A stretch of 64,000 nucleotides of DNA from Paenibacillus hamazuiensis (GCF_023276405.1 NZ_JALRMO010000001.1:2294001-2358000); one strand, 5' to 3'; numbered from the stretch's first letter, positions 52,836-62,226 are shown. Program-made: numbers and translations. The notes: generated by a model not told the origin, from the sequence alone.

Positions 52836-53792
52836 ATGAGTCAAGGAACGGCATTGGAACGTAAAATGAAAAGGCAGCCGGGAGCATGGAGCTGGAAAAA
52901 CAGTTTCATCCATCTGTTCCCGATTCCGGCCCTCGCCGTGTATGCGCTGTTTATCGTATATCCGATCGCGGCGGCTTTCAGCTATAGCCTGTATGATTGG
53001 AAAGGGCTGCAAAAGGGCGACTTTATCGGCATCGGCAATTTCGTCAAGCTGTTTACGGTGGAGCCGTTTAACGGGCTGTTCTGGAACGCCTTCGGGCACA
53101 ACTGGTATTACTTTGCGCTGGAAATGATCGTGCAGAACGGCATCGCTTTCGCACTTGCTTACATTATTTTCTCCAAAGTGAAAGGCGCCGAGCTGTTCAA
53201 AATCGCTTATTTCCTGCCGAGGCTGCTGTCGGTCATCGTCGTCGGCTTCCTCTGGAAGCTGATGCTTAATCCGAATTACGGACTCGTTAACGTCACGCTC
53301 AAAAAGCTTGGTCTCGACACATGGACCCGGCCTTGGCTCGGCGATCCGGAGACGGCGCTCACTTCCATCGTGCTGGCCAACTGCTGGTTCGGCATCGGTT
53401 TTTCGGTGCTCATTTTCCTCGCCGGCCTGCAGTCGATTTCGCAGGAGGTGCTGGAGGCGGCGAGAATCGACGGGGTGCGCGGCTTCCGCATGATCCGCTC
53501 GATGATCGTGCCGATGATGATGCAGTCGGTCGTCATTATAACGGTATTCACGTTTATACACGCGTTTGAGGCGTTCGAATTGGTGTACGCGATGCAGGGC
53601 TCGCAAGGGGAGCCGTACCATTCCACGGACACGCTCGCCGTATTTTTTTACCGGATTGCGTTCGGCGGGTCGACCGGAGACAGCGTGGCGATCGGTCTCG
53701 GCTCGGCGCTGGCGGTGGTGCTGTTCTTCATCATCGCAACGCTGTCGGCATTGTTTATGTTTTATGTACGCAAAAAAGAAATGGATCATTGA
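52836..53792 (+). CDS. Sugar ABC transporter permease (UgpA/LacF-like)
   Basis: 318-residue MalF-type permease with six hydrophobic helices after a basic N-terminus. LLFSVIVV-type helix (YFLPRLLSVIVVGFLWKLML), EAA-loop motif EVLEAARIDGVRGFRMIRSM, and FTFIHAFEAFELVYAMQ. It pairs with the UgpE-like permease 18 bases downstream. AAGGGCGG-like site upstream of the ATG at 52836. Confidence 0.92.
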   Translation: MSQGTALERKMKRQPGAWSWKNSFIHLFPIPALAVYALFIVYPIAAAFSYSLYDWKGLQKGDFIGIGNFVKLFTVEPFNGLFWNAFGHNWYYFALEMIVQNGIAFALAYIIFSKVKGAELFKIAYFLPRLLSVIVVGFLWKLMLNPNYGLVNVTLKKLGLDTWTRPWLGDPETALTSIVLANCWFGIGFSVLIFLAGLQSISQEVLEAARIDGVRGFRMIRSMIVPMMMQSVVIITVFTFIHAFEAFELVYAMQGSQGEPYHSTDTLAVFFYRIAFGGSTGDSVAIGLGSALAVVLFFIIATLSALFMFYVRKKEMDH

Positions 53793-53810
53793 GGAAGGGG
53801 AGCGGCGGCC

Positions 53811-54635
53811 ATGAAAACGAATATCGGGCTGCGCGTCGGCCATTACGCCATAGCGCTAGTCTTTGCGGTCATCAGTCTGTACCCGATCTTCCTGATGATC
53901 CTGTCATCGTTCAAGACAAATATCGAAATATTCAAAAATCCGATGGCGCTGCCGAAAAACTGGAGTACGACGGCGTATGCCAAGCTGCTGAAGCAGCTGC
54001 CGTACTTCGATTACTTCGGCAACAGCCTGTGGGTGAGCGTCATATCGGTAGCGCTCATTCTCATCTTCGGCGCGCTCGCGTCGTTTTATATCGCCAGATA
54101 TCCTTTCAAATGGAACCCGGCTCTATTTTTCTTCTTCCTGCTCGGCATGATGATTCCGATCAAGCTCGGCATCGTACCGCTTTTCCTGCTGATGAAAAAC
54201 CTCGGGCTGATGAACAGCAGCCTGTCGCTTATTTTGGTATATACGGCGATCGGCATCCCGATGTCGGTGCTCATTTTGACCGGATTTTTCCGGACGCTGC
54301 CGAAGGAATTGGAGGAGGCCGCAAAAATCGACGGCTGCTCCGATATGCGCGTGCTCACGAGCATCCTGGCTCCGCTTATGCGGCCGGCGCTCGGAACGGT
54401 CATGATCATAAATTTTATCACCGTATGGAACGATTTCTTTTTCCCGCTTATTTTCATTCAGGATGAAATGAAAAAGACGATTCCGGTCGGCATGCTGACG
54501 CTGTTCAGCGAATATTCAACCGACTGGAGCGTGCTTTTCGCAGGGCTTACGTTATCTTCGCTGCCGATGATCGTGCTGTTTGCGATCGCCTCGAAGCAGT
54601 TTATGGAAGGGATGACCGCAGGTGCCGTCAAATAA
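53811..54635 (+). CDS. Sugar ABC transporter permease (UgpE/LacG-like)
   Basis: 274-residue MalG-type permease with six helices. Motifs: LYPIFLMILSSFKTNIEIFK at the N-terminus and ELEEAAKIDGCSDMRVLTSI as EAA loop. With the previous permease it forms the channel. No ATPase is encoded here, so a shared MsmX-type ATPase encoded elsewhere would be required (inference). AGGAAGGGGAG precedes the ATG. The kinase gene overlaps its 3' end by 14 bases. Confidence 0.92.
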   Translation: MKTNIGLRVGHYAIALVFAVISLYPIFLMILSSFKTNIEIFKNPMALPKNWSTTAYAKLLKQLPYFDYFGNSLWVSVISVALILIFGALASFYIARYPFKWNPALFFFFLLGMMIPIKLGIVPLFLLMKNLGLMNSSLSLILVYTAIGIPMSVLILTGFFRTLPKELEEAAKIDGCSDMRVLTSILAPLMRPALGTVMIINFITVWNDFFFPLIFIQDEMKKTIPVGMLTLFSEYSTDWSVLFAGLTLSSLPMIVLFAIASKQFMEGMTAGAVK

Positions 54636-55668
54636 CGCAGATCGACTTATAGGAGAGCGCAGGTTTATCGGCATCGACGGCGGCGGAACGAAGACGGCGT
54701 GCGTCATCGGCGACGAATGCGGGCATGTGCTTGCTGTGGTTCATGGCGATTCAAGCAACGTGAAGTCGAAGCCATGGGACGAGGTGAAGGCGGTGCTGAG
54801 CGGTCTGCTCGGGCAGGCGCTCAAGGCATCGGGCAGCGACCGTTCGCAGCTCGCCGGCGTCTTTCTCGGTCTGGCCGGTACGGACCGCCCGGAGGAGAAA
54901 GGACCCGTGCTCGCGTACATGAGCGAGCTGCTGCCGCCCGGCGTGCCGGTGACACTGCAGAACGACGCGGTGACGGCGCTGGCTGCGGGCACCTGGGGCG
55001 AAGCCGGTATCGTGCTGATCGCCGGTACCGGCTCGATCGCCTGCGGCTACTTGCCGGAAACGCAGAGGTATGTGCGCGTCGGCGGCTGGGGTTATTTGCT
55101 CGGTGACGAGGGCAGCGGCTTCGACATCGGCCGGCAGGCGCTCGCCGCCGTCATGCGGCAGTTCGACGGCAGAGGCGAGGAAACGGCGCTGACGGCGCTG
55201 GCTCTGGAGCATTTCGGGCTGGAGCGGCCCGAGCAGCTTATCACTTATATCTATGCGCAGCCGAATGTACGCGCATCGATCGCGGATGCGTCGAAGCTTG
55301 TGCTTGCTGCGGCTAAGCAGGGTGATGCCGTGGCTGAGCGCATTGTGAGCGAGGCTATCCGGCAGCTGCTGGAGCTCGCGCAGACGGTTCGCGCGAGGTT
55401 GCTTGACGGCGGGCCGGCGGAGGACCGCCGCCTGCCGCTTGTGCTGAGCGGAGGCGTGTTTGCGGACGAATGGTTCGCTGCGCGCCTGCAGGCGGCCGCC
55501 GATCTAGCGGCTGCCGGCTTCGAGCTGCGGCAGCTGCGTATCCCGCCGGTCGCCGGCTGTTATATACTGGCGCTCAAGCAAGCGGGAATCGAGATCAGCG
55601 AACAGATCAGACAACGGATAGGATTTATGGGGGACGAGGAGGGAACACATCATGGACTTAGGCGTTAG
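54622..55668 (+). CDS. murK: MurNAc/GlcNAc kinase (BadF/BadG/NAGK-family, MurK-like)
   Basis: 348-residue ASKHA-fold kinase. FIGIDGGGTKTACVIGDECG is the phosphate-1 loop, GTDRPEEKGPV and LQNDAVTALAAGT the connect region, and VLIAGTGSIACGY the phosphate-2 motif. In Clostridium acetobutylicum MurK of this family phosphorylates MurNAc and GlcNAc. The product would feed MurQ, whose gene overlaps the 3' end by 17 bases. GTG start at 54622 inside the permease gene, so coupled translation is likely. The exact sugar is inferred from context. Confidence 0.85.
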   Translation: MPSNNADRLIGERRFIGIDGGGTKTACVIGDECGHVLAVVHGDSSNVKSKPWDEVKAVLSGLLGQALKASGSDRSQLAGVFLGLAGTDRPEEKGPVLAYMSELLPPGVPVTLQNDAVTALAAGTWGEAGIVLIAGTGSIACGYLPETQRYVRVGGWGYLLGDEGSGFDIGRQALAAVMRQFDGRGEETALTALALEHFGLERPEQLITYIYAQPNVRASIADASKLVLAAAKQGDAVAERIVSEAIRQLLELAQTVRARLLDGGPAEDRRLPLVLSGGVFADEWFAARLQAAADLAAAGFELRQLRIPPVAGCYILALKQAGIEISEQIRQRIGFMGDEEGTHHGLRR

Positions 55669-56560
55669 TCAACCCGTCACGGAGCAAAGAAATGAACGGA
55701 CGGTTCATTTGGACCGCTTAAGCATTAGAGAAACGCTGGAAGTGATGAATGCCGAAGATCAGACGGTTGCCGTCTCGGTGCAAAAGGCGCTGCCGCAGGT
55801 GGAGGCCGCCGTTATCGCCATCGTGCAGCGCATGAAGCAGGGCGGCCGGCTGTTCTATATCGGCGCCGGAACTAGCGGCCGGCTCGGGATTTTGGACGCT
55901 TCCGAATGCCCGCCGACGTTCGGTGTAGAGAAGGAGCTCGTCACCGGCATCATTGCCGGCGGCGAAACCGCAATCGTAAACGCGGTCGAAAACGCGGAGG
56001 ACGACGAGGAGGCCGGCGTCCGCGATATCGCTGCGTTGGTTTCTCCGCGCGACGCTGTCGTCGGCATCACGGCCAGCGGTCGCACGCCGTATGTGCTCGG
56101 CGCCATACGTGAAGCGAACCGGATCGGCTCGCTCACGGTCGGCGTTTCCTGCAACGAAGGGACGCCGCTCAGCCGCGCCGCTGTGCACGGCATCGAGGTG
56201 CCCGTCGGGCCCGAGGTCGTCACCGGCTCAACCCGGCTCAAAGCCGGCACCGCGCAAAAAATGGTGCTGAACATGATTTCGACGACGGCGATGATTCAGC
56301 TCGGCAAAGTATACGGCAACCTGATGGTGAACGTGCAGGCGACGAATCTGAAGCTGCGAGACCGCGTCGTGCGCATCGTCATCGACGCGACGGGCGCGGA
56401 CCGCGAAACTGCGGAAGCGTACAGTCTGCGTGCAGACGGCGATGCCCGGGTGGCGATTTTGATGCTGAAATTCGGCATCGACCGCACCCAGGCTCTGAAC
56501 GCGCTGCGAAGCAGCGGCGAGCATTTCGGCGAAGCGATGAAGCTGTTGGAGAGAAAATAA
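55652..56560 (+). CDS. murQ: N-acetylmuramic acid 6-phosphate etherase
   Basis: 302 residues. SIS-fold signature RLFYIGAGTSGRLGILDASE (67-85), with Glu85 in ASECPPTFG corresponding to a catalytic glutamate of E. coli MurQ, and the conserved VENAEDDEEAG segment. It splits MurNAc-6-P into GlcNAc-6-P and D-lactate. GlcNAc-6-P then goes to NagA, encoded 4 kb away. It is the last gene of the operon, with GAGGAGG upstream and a terminator after it. Confidence 0.95.
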   Translation: MDLGVSQPVTEQRNERTVHLDRLSIRETLEVMNAEDQTVAVSVQKALPQVEAAVIAIVQRMKQGGRLFYIGAGTSGRLGILDASECPPTFGVEKELVTGIIAGGETAIVNAVENAEDDEEAGVRDIAALVSPRDAVVGITASGRTPYVLGAIREANRIGSLTVGVSCNEGTPLSRAAVHGIEVPVGPEVVTGSTRLKAGTAQKMVLNMISTTAMIQLGKVYGNLMVNVQATNLKLRDRVVRIVIDATGADRETAEAYSLRADGDARVAILMLKFGIDRTQALNALRSSGEHFGEAMKLLERK

Positions 56561-56617
56561 AAAAAGGCTGTCCCTTGTGCTCGCGATTGAACGAGTATGA
56601 AGGGCGGCCTTTTTTTG
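56559..56617. terminator. Terminator of the amino-sugar operon
   Basis: AAAAAAGGC-G-CCCTT pairs with AAGGG-GGCCTTTTTT with an internal loop. A and T tracts on both sides serve the convergent histidine kinase gene as well. Confidence 0.75.
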
Positions 56618-56623
56618 CGGTGC

Positions 56624-57895
56624 TTATTCATTAAAGACGTTTTCTACGGCAGGAAGCAATATGCGAATCGTCGTCCCTTTGCCGACCTCGCTTGCTATCG
56701 CAATTGAGCCGTTATGGTTTTGCAAAATTTTATTGCTGACCATGAGCCCGAGCCCGGTGCCGCTTTCTTTCGTCGTGTGGAAAGGAAGACCGATTTGGCT
56801 GAGCCGTTCGTTTTCAATCCCGCAGCCTTGATCCTTCACCTGAATTGAAATATAGGAGCCCGTTCTTTGGATCAAAATCGAGATGTCTCCGCCTCCGGGC
56901 ATCGCTTCAATGGCATTTTTAATAATATTGATAAACACTTGCTTTAACTGGTTTTCCTCGCAGTAAACAATCGGCGACCCTTCCCCGGGCTGAACCTGAA
57001 TATCGAGCTGCACGGAATGCAGGATGAGCTGGGGCTGCATAAACGACACGGTATCGCGGATCAGGTCGATGATGTTTTTGTTGCGAAAATGAGCTGCATA
57101 AGGCTTGGCGAGCACCAGCAGCTCGCTGACGATTTGATTGATCCGGTCGATTTCTTCCAAAACGATGTCGATGTAATGCTGCTGCTCGAGCTTCGGCTTG
57201 ATCAGCTGCATAAATCCGCGGATGGTCGTGAGCGGATTGCGGATTTCATGTGCGATTCCGGACGCAAGTTCGCCGATGACATGAAGTTTGTCCGAGCGCC
57301 GCAGCATTTCCTCCGCCGCTTTTTCTTCCGTAATATCGGTTAAGGAACCGATCACTTTAGTGAAAACGCCGCCCCGGAATATCGGATTGGCGATCGATTC
57401 GACCCATAGGACCTCATCGCGGTCCGGGGGCAAAATGCGGTGCTGCAGCTTGGCCGGTTTACCGGACAAAAAATCGTTTACAAAACTGCGGACGGCTTCT
57501 TTGTCATCCTTATGGAACAGATCCGTATCGGCCCATTCCGTCGGATCAAGCAGTACGTCGGAAGAGATGCCGATAGTCTCTTTGGCCCCCGACGACATGT
57601 TAAACGCTTTGGTCGAAATCGAGTATTCCCATATCATGATGTTGCTGCTGTCAAAATAATTTTGCAGCTCTTCGCGGCTGCGCTCCAGTTCCTTCGTTCT
57701 CGATTCCAGTTCGCTTGCGTAATACCGGGCTTTGTCGTAATAACCGCCAAGCCACCAGGCGACGACGCTGCAGGCGACGGCCCCCAGAAGTTGCCCTTCC
57801 CAGGCGCTTTTAATGATAAAGTAATAATATAAGAAAAAGCATACACCGACGATCGAAGTAAACATCACACCGGCGATACGGCCCGTTTTTTTCAT
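56624..57895 (-). CDS. PAS-domain sensor histidine kinase, sporulation-kinase-like
   Basis: 423 residues. Two N-terminal membrane helices (about 6-28 and 37-53), a coiled linker, a PAS domain (about 78-195), then the kinase: H-box GIAHEIRNPLTTIRGFMQLI with His216, N-box FINIIKNAIEAMPGG, G1 DQGCGI and G2 SGTGLGL. The H-box is of the type found in Bacillus KinA/KinE-like kinases. No response regulator is adjacent, again as in orphan sporulation kinases feeding Spo0F. The ATG at 57895 has GGAG upstream. Confidence 0.88.
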   Translation of the reverse strand: MKKTGRIAGVMFTSIVGVCFFLYYYFIIKSAWEGQLLGAVACSVVAWWLGGYYDKARYYASELESRTKELERSREELQNYFDSSNIMIWEYSISTKAFNMSSGAKETIGISSDVLLDPTEWADTDLFHKDDKEAVRSFVNDFLSGKPAKLQHRILPPDRDEVLWVESIANPIFRGGVFTKVIGSLTDITEEKAAEEMLRRSDKLHVIGELASGIAHEIRNPLTTIRGFMQLIKPKLEQQHYIDIVLEEIDRINQIVSELLVLAKPYAAHFRNKNIIDLIRDTVSFMQPQLILHSVQLDIQVQPGEGSPIVYCEENQLKQVFINIIKNAIEAMPGGGDISILIQRTGSYISIQVKDQGCGIENERLSQIGLPFHTTKESGTGLGLMVSNKILQNHNGSIAIASEVGKGTTIRILLPAVENVFNE

Positions 57896-58046
57896 ATTCA
57901 TCTCCAACAAATCAACATTTTTCAACAAATTCTTACAAAACCTATCGTACCTCCATTCGAACCGTTATGCAACATTTATGACGCTTGCCGAAGGTAACTT
58001 TTTATGGCTTCATTTCGTCTGAAATGCAGAAAGGAGCGTGGCCGTG

Positions 58047-58532
58047 ATGAAGTTATATTTTCGCGATAACTTTTTTAATGCCGGTCAGACGGACATTTTA
58101 AACGAAAGAAATGAACGGGTAGGAGAGGTTGATTTGCGCAGCGCGTTCGGTTCCACTCTCGATATATATGACCGAAACGGCAAGCCGCTATTCGGCGGGA
58201 AATTTCCGTTTATGTCCGGCAGGTGGCTGGTGACGGGGGAGGAGGGGGAAGAGCTCGGTCAGCTTAGGCATAGACTGTCTTTTTTTAATAAAAAATATGA
58301 ATACGATGCGTTTGGAAGAGGACTTTATGAAATTACATCCCCTGCGTTTTCCCGCGAATACGAAATTCACCATGAAACCGGGGTTATGGTCGCGGCTTTT
58401 GCAAAGGTGAACGGCTTTTTTGAGGCTTCTGCATTTTGCCTTGAAAACCGCTCCCGCGAAATCGACAGCTTTGAGTGGATCGCCGTCATTCTCGGCATGC
58501 ACGAAATCCAGAAGAGGCACAGGAGCAGCTGA
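58047..58532 (+). CDS. LURP-one-related (tubby-like) protein
   Basis: 161 residues. The LURP-one pattern is seen: KLYFRDNFFNAGQTDILNER at the start, GSTLDIYDRNGKPLFGGKF, and FGRGLYEITSPAFSREYEIH, a beta-barrel like plant LOR proteins and B. subtilis YxjI. Function unknown; it may bind lipids or membranes. AAAGGAG allows starts at GTG 58044 or ATG 58047 (chosen). Its stop is eight bases from the convergent ThiN gene. Confidence 0.8.
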   Translation: MKLYFRDNFFNAGQTDILNERNERVGEVDLRSAFGSTLDIYDRNGKPLFGGKFPFMSGRWLVTGEEGEELGQLRHRLSFFNKKYEYDAFGRGLYEITSPAFSREYEIHHETGVMVAAFAKVNGFFEASAFCLENRSREIDSFEWIAVILGMHEIQKRHRSS

Positions 58533-58539
58533 AACTGAT

Positions 58540-59184
58540 CTAGTCGATGCTTTCGATCACAAGCAAAAGTCCTTCCGCCACTTCCACCGAGCCGGATTCG
58601 GAGACGAGCACGTTGCTGATGCCGAGCGACTGGCCCAATGCGAGTGCTGCACGTTCCAGCGGGTATTGAAAACCGCGCAGTGTAATGCCGCGAACTTCCA
58701 GGCTTAGCGGAAGAAGGGAAACCTGCGCAAAGCGGCTGCGCGTGACGCGATGAATGCCCGGTCCGCTCACCATGGCAATCCGGTTATGCTCGTCGGCGAT
58801 GAAGCTGGATATTCCGGCGTCTGCAGCCTTTCTCAGCAGATGGACGTTGGCAAGGGAATGGTCCCACCGTGTGCCGAGGACTCCGAGCATGACGATTTCC
58901 TCCGGACGTCGGCGAAGCGCCCATTCGAACGCCATCTCCGTATCGGTCAAGTCTTTGAACACCGGATCGCACGTAATAAACTGCCCGCTTGCGTTTTCGA
59001 TCTGCCTCAGCTCGTCCGGCGAAACGGAATCGAAGTCTCCGATCGCCAGCGCCGGCGCGCGGCCATGCCCAACGAGAAACCAGGCGCCGCGGTCCACTCC
59101 GACAAGGATATCGCCGGACCGGGCATATTCGAACGCCCATTCGCCGAGATTTCCTCCTGAAAATATTACGATTCGTTCGGACAT
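58540..59184 (-). CDS. thiN: Thiamine pyrophosphokinase
   Basis: 214 residues. VIFSGGNLGEWAFEYAR at the N-terminus, LVGVDRGAWFLVGHGRAPAL, the metal motif IGDFDSVSPDEL, DLTDTEMAFEWAL and GTRWDHSLANVHLL are the TPK hallmarks; a C-terminal beta domain binds thiamine. It converts thiamine to ThDP using ATP. The ATG at 59184 has GGGGG upstream; a long upstream extension to 59361 runs into a hairpin and is not coding. Confidence 0.92.
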   Translation of the reverse strand: MSERIVIFSGGNLGEWAFEYARSGDILVGVDRGAWFLVGHGRAPALAIGDFDSVSPDELRQIENASGQFITCDPVFKDLTDTEMAFEWALRRRPEEIVMLGVLGTRWDHSLANVHLLRKAADAGISSFIADEHNRIAMVSGPGIHRVTRSRFAQVSLLPLSLEVRGITLRGFQYPLERAALALGQSLGISNVLVSESGSVEVAEGLLLVIESID

Positions 59185-59274
59185 TGCCATCCCCCTTACT
59201 CTTATAAGGCCGAAAAAACGGATAAGGCGATTATACCATAGATTGCCGGGTTTCCAGCGGCATCGGAATAAAAC

Positions 59275-59316
59275 ACGGAGCGTCAGAGGAGAACGATATC
59301 CTCTAACGCTCCGTTT
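59275..59316 (-). terminator. Terminator of the nag operon
   Basis: On the minus strand GGAGCGTTAGAGGA pairs with TCCTCTGACGCTCC with one mismatch, followed by GTGTTTTATT. Confidence 0.65.
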
Positions 59317-59378
59317 GCTGCAATAAAGCAGGCAGCCGGAATGACGAACGTCATCGGCCATAACGGGCGGCGCGGCCG

Positions 59379-60569
59379 TCAGCCGCCGATGTTTAAAGCA
59401 ACTTCGCGGCCGCTAACCCAGACGCGCTGCAGGTTCAAATCGGCGTCCAGCAGCAGCACGTCCGCCAGCTTGCCGGGCTCGAGCGAGCCGGTCTCGCCGT
59501 ACAGACCGATGGCGCGGGCGGGATTGCCGCTCGCCATCCGGCTGGCGTCCTCGATCGGCACGCCGACCTCGCGCACGGCGAAGCGCAGCGCGCCGATCAT
59601 CGTCAGCGTGCTGCCGGCGAGGCTGGAGCCGTCCGCGAGCCGCGCGACGCCGCCTTTGACGACGACGGCGAGGCCGCCGAGCTCGTAGTCGCCGTCGCCA
59701 AGGCCGGCCGCGGAGATCGCGTCGGTGATCAGCACGACGCGGTCCGCGCCTTTCGCGCGCACGAGCAGGCGGATCGCCGCCGGATGCACGTGGTGGCCGT
59801 CGGCGATCACCTCGGCGGCGATGCGCTCATCGCTCAACACCGCGCCGACGGTGCCCGGCTCGCGGTGATGCAGCGCGCGCATCGCGTTGAACGTATGCAC
59901 CGCGTGGCTGAGCCCGTGCTCCACGGCCGCTTCGATCTGCGCATAAAGCGCGTCGGTGTGGCCGCACGCGGCGACGATGCCGTGCCGCCGCAGCGCGGCG
60001 ATGTAGGGCAGAGCGCCGTCCGTCTCCGGCGCGAGCGTCTGCATCCGGATCACGCCCGGATGCGCGGAAACCCACTCCTCCAGCCAGGCCGGCTGGGGCG
60101 GGACGATGTGGGCCGGGTTTTGCGCGCCCGGCCATTTGGCGCTGATGAACGGGCCTTCGAGGTGCACGCCCGCAAGCCGGGCGTAAGGCATCGGACCCTG
60201 CATGTAACGGTGGACGCGCTCCAGCACGCCGTCGATGTCGTTTTTCGGCGCAGTCACCGTAGTGGCCAGCATGGCGGTCGTGCCGTGCGCTGCATGAAAA
60301 CGCGTAATCGCGTCAAGCCCCTCGGCGTCCGCGTCCATAAAGTCGCAGCCATAGCCGCCATGCACATGGACGTCGATGAAGCCCGGCAGCACCCAGCCCC
60401 CGCGGGCATCGATTTTCTCCATGGCGGGCCAATTCTCGCAGCTTTGCGCAGCCGGCGCCGGCATCGAGCCTATGTCCGCGATGCGGCCGTCCCGCCATAA
60501 AATCCAGCCGTTTTCCTTCACACCCTGAGGCGTTACGACTTTGGCATTAAAGATTAATATGGAGCTCAT
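59379..60569 (-). CDS. nagA: N-acetylglucosamine-6-phosphate deacetylase
   Basis: 396 residues, amidohydrolase barrel. PGFIDVHVHGGYGCDFMDA carries the HxH metal motif, GVHLEGPFISAKWPGAQNP the metal glutamate, CGHTDALY and LSHAVHTFNAM the further histidines, and VLITDAISA the catalytic aspartate. It deacetylates GlcNAc-6-P to GlcN-6-P. Its ATG overlaps the nagB stop by four bases. This gene is very G+C-rich in its central part. Confidence 0.95.
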   Translation of the reverse strand: MSSILIFNAKVVTPQGVKENGWILWRDGRIADIGSMPAPAAQSCENWPAMEKIDARGGWVLPGFIDVHVHGGYGCDFMDADAEGLDAITRFHAAHGTTAMLATTVTAPKNDIDGVLERVHRYMQGPMPYARLAGVHLEGPFISAKWPGAQNPAHIVPPQPAWLEEWVSAHPGVIRMQTLAPETDGALPYIAALRRHGIVAACGHTDALYAQIEAAVEHGLSHAVHTFNAMRALHHREPGTVGAVLSDERIAAEVIADGHHVHPAAIRLLVRAKGADRVVLITDAISAAGLGDGDYELGGLAVVVKGGVARLADGSSLAGSTLTMIGALRFAVREVGVPIEDASRMASGNPARAIGLYGETGSLEPGKLADVLLLDADLNLQRVWVSGREVALNIGG

Positions 60570-61294
60570 GGGAACAACCTCCCGGCTTCGTTATCGAGCA
60601 ACACGACGAGATGAGGGTGCGTTTGCAGCAGCGAGGCGGGACAGTCGGTCGTAATCGGGCCGGTCAGCGCGCGATGCACGATTTCCGCTTTGTCTGCGCC
60701 GCGAACGACAAGCAGGATCATTTTCGCCTTCAAAATGGTGCCCACGCCCATCGTGATCGCCTGCGTCGGCACATCGGCCAGCGAAGGGAAAAACCGCGCG
60801 TTCGCCTGGCGCGTTTCTTCGCGCAGCGTGACGACATGAGCGCCGCTGATCAGCGCATGATCCGGCTCGTTAAAGCCGATGTGACCGTTATGTCCAAGGC
60901 CGAGCAGCTGCAGATCGATTTGCCCGGCTTTGTCGAGCAGGGCGTCGTAACGGCGGCATTCCTCCTGCAAATCGGCGGCGTTGCCGTTGGGGATGTGGGC
61001 CTGTTCCCGAGGCAGGTCGATATGCCTAAGCAGGTGCTGCTCCATATAGGAATGATAGCTCTCCGGATGCTCCTCGGGCAATCCGACGTATTCGTCGAGA
61101 TTAAACGTGGTCACTTCCTTGAAGCTGACGAGCCCGCGGCGGTAGGAAGCGACCACTTCCCCGTAGATGCCTACCGGCGTTCCGCCTGTGGCGAGCCCCA
61201 GCACGGCGCGGCGGTTCGTTTGGATCAGGCCGGTTATAATGCCTGCGCCGGCTTCGTTTAATTTTTCCGTGGAATCGAATTTAAGCAGGTTCAC
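60566..61294 (-). CDS. nagB: Glucosamine-6-phosphate deaminase
   Basis: 242 residues. ATGGTPVGIYGEVVASYRRG is the phosphate loop, TFNLDEYVGLPEEHPESY holds the catalytic Asp67, and LLGLGHNGHIGFNEPDHAL the catalytic Asp/His region. It converts GlcN-6-P to fructose-6-P and ammonia. It follows the RpiR regulator gene by three bases and overlaps nagA, all in one operon. Confidence 0.95.
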   Translation of the reverse strand: MNLLKFDSTEKLNEAGAGIITGLIQTNRRAVLGLATGGTPVGIYGEVVASYRRGLVSFKEVTTFNLDEYVGLPEEHPESYHSYMEQHLLRHIDLPREQAHIPNGNAADLQEECRRYDALLDKAGQIDLQLLGLGHNGHIGFNEPDHALISGAHVVTLREETRQANARFFPSLADVPTQAITMGVGTILKAKMILLVVRGADKAEIVHRALTGPITTDCPASLLQTHPHLVVLLDNEAGRLFP

Positions 61295-61297
61295 GGC

Positions 61298-62155
61298 TTA
61301 CAGCTCTCCTTTGCCGACATATTTTTTCACCATTTGAAAAGACTTCTCGAGTCGCGGGACATGCACCTCGAACTGCTCGCTGACCAGCCCCATGAACAAA
61401 ATGTCGATCACGTGCAGCTGCGCGATGCGGGAGGCCATGTCGCCGCGGCGCATGCCTTCCTCAAGCGTCGACGTAAACAGCTGGATATCGGACAAGCCGG
61501 CCAGCGTGCTTGCGCCGAATTTGGTCAGCGAAATCGTGGTCGCCCCGTTCTCCGCAGCGCAGCGCAGGGCGGCGCACGTTTCCGGCGTTTCCCCGGAGTA
61601 GGAGATGCCGATCGCGACATCTTCCCGGGTCAGCGTGGATGCCGATGTGATCTGCATGTGCGGATCGGCGAAGGTGACGGCTCTCAGTCCGATCCGAACG
61701 AGCTTCTGGTAAAAATCCATCGCCACGACGCTGGAGGTCGCCACGCCGTACAAATCGATTTGCCGGGCGTTTTTCAGCGCACCGAGCGCTTTTTGCAGCT
61801 GCTTTACATCGAGCAGCCTCGTCGTATCGGTAATCGAGCGAAGGTGATTGGCTTCCATCGCCGAGATGATGCTGGATAACGGATTTCCGGCGACGATATC
61901 CTGATACGACTGCCGAGGATCGGGTTGGGCGAGCTCGGCGGCGAGCTTCATTTTAAATTCGGCAAACCCGTTAAAATGCAGCATCCGGCAAAACCGCGAA
62001 ACCGTTGCCGTGCTGCCTCCGGATTTTTCCGCCAGCTCGGTGATCGACATAGAGACGACGTCGCCGGCGTGCTCCAGGATAAATCCGGCGATTTCCTGCT
62101 CCTTGGGATTCATCCCGGCACTAAGCTCGCGGATCGTTTGGAGGATGGCGGACAA
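61298..62155 (-). CDS. MurR/RpiR-family regulator of the nag operon
   Basis: 285 residues. HTH_6 domain (about 1-77; LSAGMNPKEQEIAGFILEHA, STATVSRFCRMLHFNGFAEF) and SIS domain (about 120-260; ARQIDLYGVATSSVVAMDFY, AIGISYSGETPETCAAL). It replaces the GntR-type NagR/YvoA usual in Bacillus. It is the first gene of the nag operon and so probably autoregulates. Clear similarity to the regulator at 50524 suggests a related ligand. Start at 62155 with a GAGGTGA-like site; the initiator codon is TTG. Confidence 0.88.
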   Translation of the reverse strand: MSAILQTIRELSAGMNPKEQEIAGFILEHAGDVVSMSITELAEKSGGSTATVSRFCRMLHFNGFAEFKMKLAAELAQPDPRQSYQDIVAGNPLSSIISAMEANHLRSITDTTRLLDVKQLQKALGALKNARQIDLYGVATSSVVAMDFYQKLVRIGLRAVTFADPHMQITSASTLTREDVAIGISYSGETPETCAALRCAAENGATTISLTKFGASTLAGLSDIQLFTSTLEEGMRRGDMASRIAQLHVIDILFMGLVSEQFEVHVPRLEKSFQMVKKYVGKGEL

Positions 62156-62174
62156 TTTTCGGTCACCTCGTCAA

Positions 62175-62221
62175 GAAAATAATTTACACAAATTAACGCA
62201 TTGATTCGAAAATTATTTACA
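62175..62221 (-). promoter_or_regulatory. Two direct-repeat operator candidates for the nag operon
   Basis: GAAAATAATTTACA (62175-62188) and GAAAATTATTTACA (62208-62221) differ by one base and lie 33 bases apart. On the operon's strand they read TGTAAATnATTTTC. They fall just downstream of the -10 of the minus-strand promoter, a repressing position, and resemble the arms of the operator at 50441-50472. Confidence 0.6.
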
Positions 62222-62226
62222 TATTT

